DNA of 14,010 nucleotides from Pseudomonadota bacterium. Lineage in GTDB: Bacteria; Pseudomonadota; Gammaproteobacteria; Burkholderiales; Burkholderiaceae_E. Positions 11,917 through 14,010 of this stretch are shown piece by piece. Where the stretch lies: contig JAEWEW010000224.1 in the NCBI GenBank assembly GCA_023389175.1, positions 1 to 14,010 on the forward strand, in the 5' to 3' direction. Below the pieces are notes generated by a model. It ran no database searches. It saw only the letters and a program-made list of their open reading frames with translations, and was not told the origin of the DNA. The translations under genes were made by a program, and so were the position numbers. Numbering within the stretch: position 1 is the stretch's first letter; each line of letters starts with the position of its first letter.

Positions 11917-14010
11917 TTGCGCCGACTCTTAAAATCACTCGCCAAGTGTTTGATTGTTCTGTGGACGCTGACGGCGGTGATTCCGGTCGCCCAGTCGCAG
12001 TCGGAAGAGACGATCACCCTCAACTTCAAGGACGCCGACATCGACTCGGTCGTCGGCGCGTTCGGCCACCTGCTGAACAAGACCTTCGTGATCGACCCGC
12101 GGGTGCGCGGCAAGATCTCGCTCGAGACGCCGCGGCCGGTCAACAAGGACCTGGCGTACACGCTGCTCAAGACGGTCCTGCGCCAACAGGGCTTCGCGAT
12201 CGTCGACATCGGCAATCTCGTGAAGGTCGTGCCGGAAGCCGACGCCAAGCTGCAGTCGGGCCCGGTGGAGACCGGTCGCGTCCTGGATCGCAAGGGAGAC
12301 GAGATCGTCACCCAGATCTTCCAGCTGAACCACGAGTCGGCGACCAACATGATCCCGATCCTGCGGCCGCTGGTCTCGCCGAACAACACGATCACCGCGT
12401 TCCCGAACAACAACTCGCTGATCATCACCGACTACGCCGCGAACGTCACCCGGCTCGCGCGGATCATCGCCAACCTCGACAATCCGCGAACCGGCAACCC
12501 GGTGGAGGTAGTGCCGATCAAGAACTCGATCGCCACCGACATCGCGGTCGCGGTCTCGCGCCTGCTCGACGAAACCGCCCGCGGCGGCAACCAGCCGGGT
12601 GCGGCGGTGGATCCGGGCCAGCGGGTGACCGTGATGGCCGACCCGCGCACCAATTCGGTCCTGCTGCGCACCAACAGCGTCGCGAAGATGCACCTGGCCC
12701 GCTCGCTGATCGAGCAGCTGGACCGGCCGGCCAGCGGCGAGCAGGCCAACATGCGGGTCGTCTACCTGCGCAACGCCGAGGCGGTGAAGCTGGTGGAGGT
12801 GCTGCGCGCGGTGCTGTCGGGCGACCAGGCGAGCGGCGGCTCGTCCATGTCGCCCTCGCGCAACCCGAATCCGCAGAACACGCTTTTCGGCGGCACCAAC
12901 CAGCAGCAGCCCATGGGTGGCACGCAGCCGGGCATGACGCAGCAGCAGCAGCCGCTGCAGACGAGCGAGGCGGCGCTGGGGCCGGTCACGGTGGTTGCCG
13001 GCGGCGCGGTGATCGCCGCCGATCCGTCGACCAACTCGCTCATCATCACCGCGCCGGAGCCGGTCTACCGCAACATCCGCGCGGTGATCGACAAGCTCGA
13101 TTCGCGCCGGGCGCAGGTCTACATCGAGTCGCTGATCGTCGAGGTGAGCGCCGAGAAGGCCTCCGAGCTCGGCATCCAGTGGCAGTTCCTCAACCCGTCG
13201 TCATCGGGCAGGAACAGCGTCATCGGCGGCACCAACCTGCCGCCGCTGACCGGCGACGGCCGCAACATCATCGATGCCTCGGTGACCGGAAGCATCGCCC
13301 AGGGCCTCAACATCGGCCTGATCCGCAACGGCGTGAGCATCCTCGGCGCCGATGCGATCAACCTCGGCGTGCTGGCCCGCGCGCTGGAGACCGAGCTGGA
13401 CGGGAACATCCGCGCGACGCCGAACCTGCTGACGCTGGACAACGAGGAAGCCCGGATCATCATCGGCCAGAACGTGCCCTTCATCACCGGCCAGTACACC
13501 GCAACCGGCGGCAGCCTGGCCAGCCCGTTCCAGACGATCGAGCGGCAGGACGTGGGCACCACGCTGCGGGTGCGCCCGCAGGTCTCCGAGGGTGGCGCGG
13601 TCAAGATGCAGATCTTCCAGGAGGTCTCCAGCGTCCAGGACGCGTCGCTGTCGGCCGGTCTCATCACCAACCGGCGGGCAATCGAATCCAACGTCCTGGT
13701 GGACGACGGCCAGATCGTGGTGCTGGGCGGCCTGATCCAGGACACGGTCGAAGGGAACGTCAGCAAGGTGCCGCTGCTCGGGGACATCCCGGTGGTGGGC
13801 CGGCTGTTCCGCTACGACAACCGCTCCCGGCGCAAGACCAATCTGCTGGTGTTCCTGCGGCCGATCATCATCCGCGACGCCTCGGCTGCCTGGGACGTGA
13901 CCGCCAACCGGTACGACTACATCCGGTCGCGCAGCGAAGGGGCGCAGCTGCCGCACCTGCCGCCGCTGCCGAACTACCAGGCGCCACCGCTGCAGGAGCT
14001 GCCCGCGCGT
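11917..14010 (+). CDS. gspD: Type II secretion system secretin, 3' end outside window
   Basis: Outer-membrane secretin through which folded proteins leave the cell. The frame is open for 698 codons to the window end; typical length is about 650-750, so little is missing. The signal peptide is at about 1-27 (RRLLKSLAK, then CLIVLWTLTAVIPVAQS). N0 is about 32-105 (ITLNFKDADIDSVVGAF, VIDPRVRGKISL), N1 about 132-190 (FPNNNSLIITDYAANV) and N2 about 197-272 (MADPRTNSVLLRTNS). N3 starts at about 279 (MRVVYLRNAEAVKLVEVL) and is interrupted by a Gly/Gln/Asn-rich insert (about 303-350). The secretin core is about 398-650, with the signature VPLLGDIPVVGRLF (618-631) and NLLVFLRPIIIRD. The C-terminus begins a Pro-rich tail. 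The start is TTG with AGGAG six bases upstream, one base after the gspN stop. Confidence 0.96.
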   Translation, partial: MRRLLKSLAKCLIVLWTLTAVIPVAQSQSEETITLNFKDADIDSVVGAFGHLLNKTFVIDPRVRGKISLETPRPVNKDLAYTLLKTVLRQQGFAIVDIGNLVKVVPEADAKLQSGPVETGRVLDRKGDEIVTQIFQLNHESATNMIPILRPLVSPNNTITAFPNNNSLIITDYAANVTRLARIIANLDNPRTGNPVEVVPIKNSIATDIAVAVSRLLDETARGGNQPGAAVDPGQRVTVMADPRTNSVLLRTNSVAKMHLARSLIEQLDRPASGEQANMRVVYLRNAEAVKLVEVLRAVLSGDQASGGSSMSPSRNPNPQNTLFGGTNQQQPMGGTQPGMTQQQQPLQTSEAALGPVTVVAGGAVIAADPSTNSLIITAPEPVYRNIRAVIDKLDSRRAQVYIESLIVEVSAEKASELGIQWQFLNPSSSGRNSVIGGTNLPPLTGDGRNIIDASVTGSIAQGLNIGLIRNGVSILGADAINLGVLARALETELDGNIRATPNLLTLDNEEARIIIGQNVPFITGQYTATGGSLASPFQTIERQDVGTTLRVRPQVSEGGAVKMQIFQEVSSVQDASLSAGLITNRRAIESNVLVDDGQIVVLGGLIQDTVEGNVSKVPLLGDIPVVGRLFRYDNRSRRKTNLLVFLRPIIIRDASAAWDVTANRYDYIRSRSEGAQLPHLPPLPNYQAPPLQELPAR

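Overview
The window is dense, GC-rich bacterial chromosome with no RNA gene, insertion sequence or CRISPR array that I can see. A Bug/TctC-type periplasmic receptor, an 'Escherichia-length' thyA, folA, and a type II secretion (T2SS) cluster ordered gspG-H-I-J-K-L-M-N-D with gspC divergent all point to a betaproteobacterium, probably Burkholderiales-like. This assignment is inferred from gene content and composition, not from a phylogeny.

Left part (1-5214): on the minus strand lie the 5' 508 codons of a peptide/nickel-type ABC transporter substrate-binding protein (3' end outside the window), then folA (dihydrofolate reductase) and thyA (thymidylate synthase). ThyA produces dihydrofolate and FolA recycles it, and the two are often adjacent. 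Here they are split by a two-gene block on the opposite strand (2362-4389). It encodes a periplasmic-binding-protein-fold protein with no signal peptide and no DNA-binding domain, followed by a secreted TctC/Bug solute receptor. No TctA/TctB permease genes accompany it within the window.

Right part (5249-14010): this is most of a T2SS locus. gspC runs on the minus strand towards thyA, 34 bp away, so the two may be co-transcribed. From a 66-bp divergent promoter region, gspG, H, I, J, K, L, M, N and D run on the plus strand with short overlaps (ATGA-type junctions at I/J and L/M), a tightly coupled operon. G is the major pseudopilin, H-I-J-K the minor pseudopilins, L and M the inner-membrane platform, N an accessory protein and D the outer-membrane secretin. 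gspD is open to the window end and nearly complete. gspE and gspF are not in the window and may follow gspD.

The system itself is a known one. The points most worth a second look are the signal-less binding protein paired with TctC inside a split thyA-folA pair, glutamine-rich low-complexity segments in both GspC and GspD, the PDZ-less GspC, repeated motifs in the gspC/gspG divergent promoter, and a perfect 12-bp tandem duplication inside the TctC signal peptide. No intergenic stretch exceeds 300 bases.
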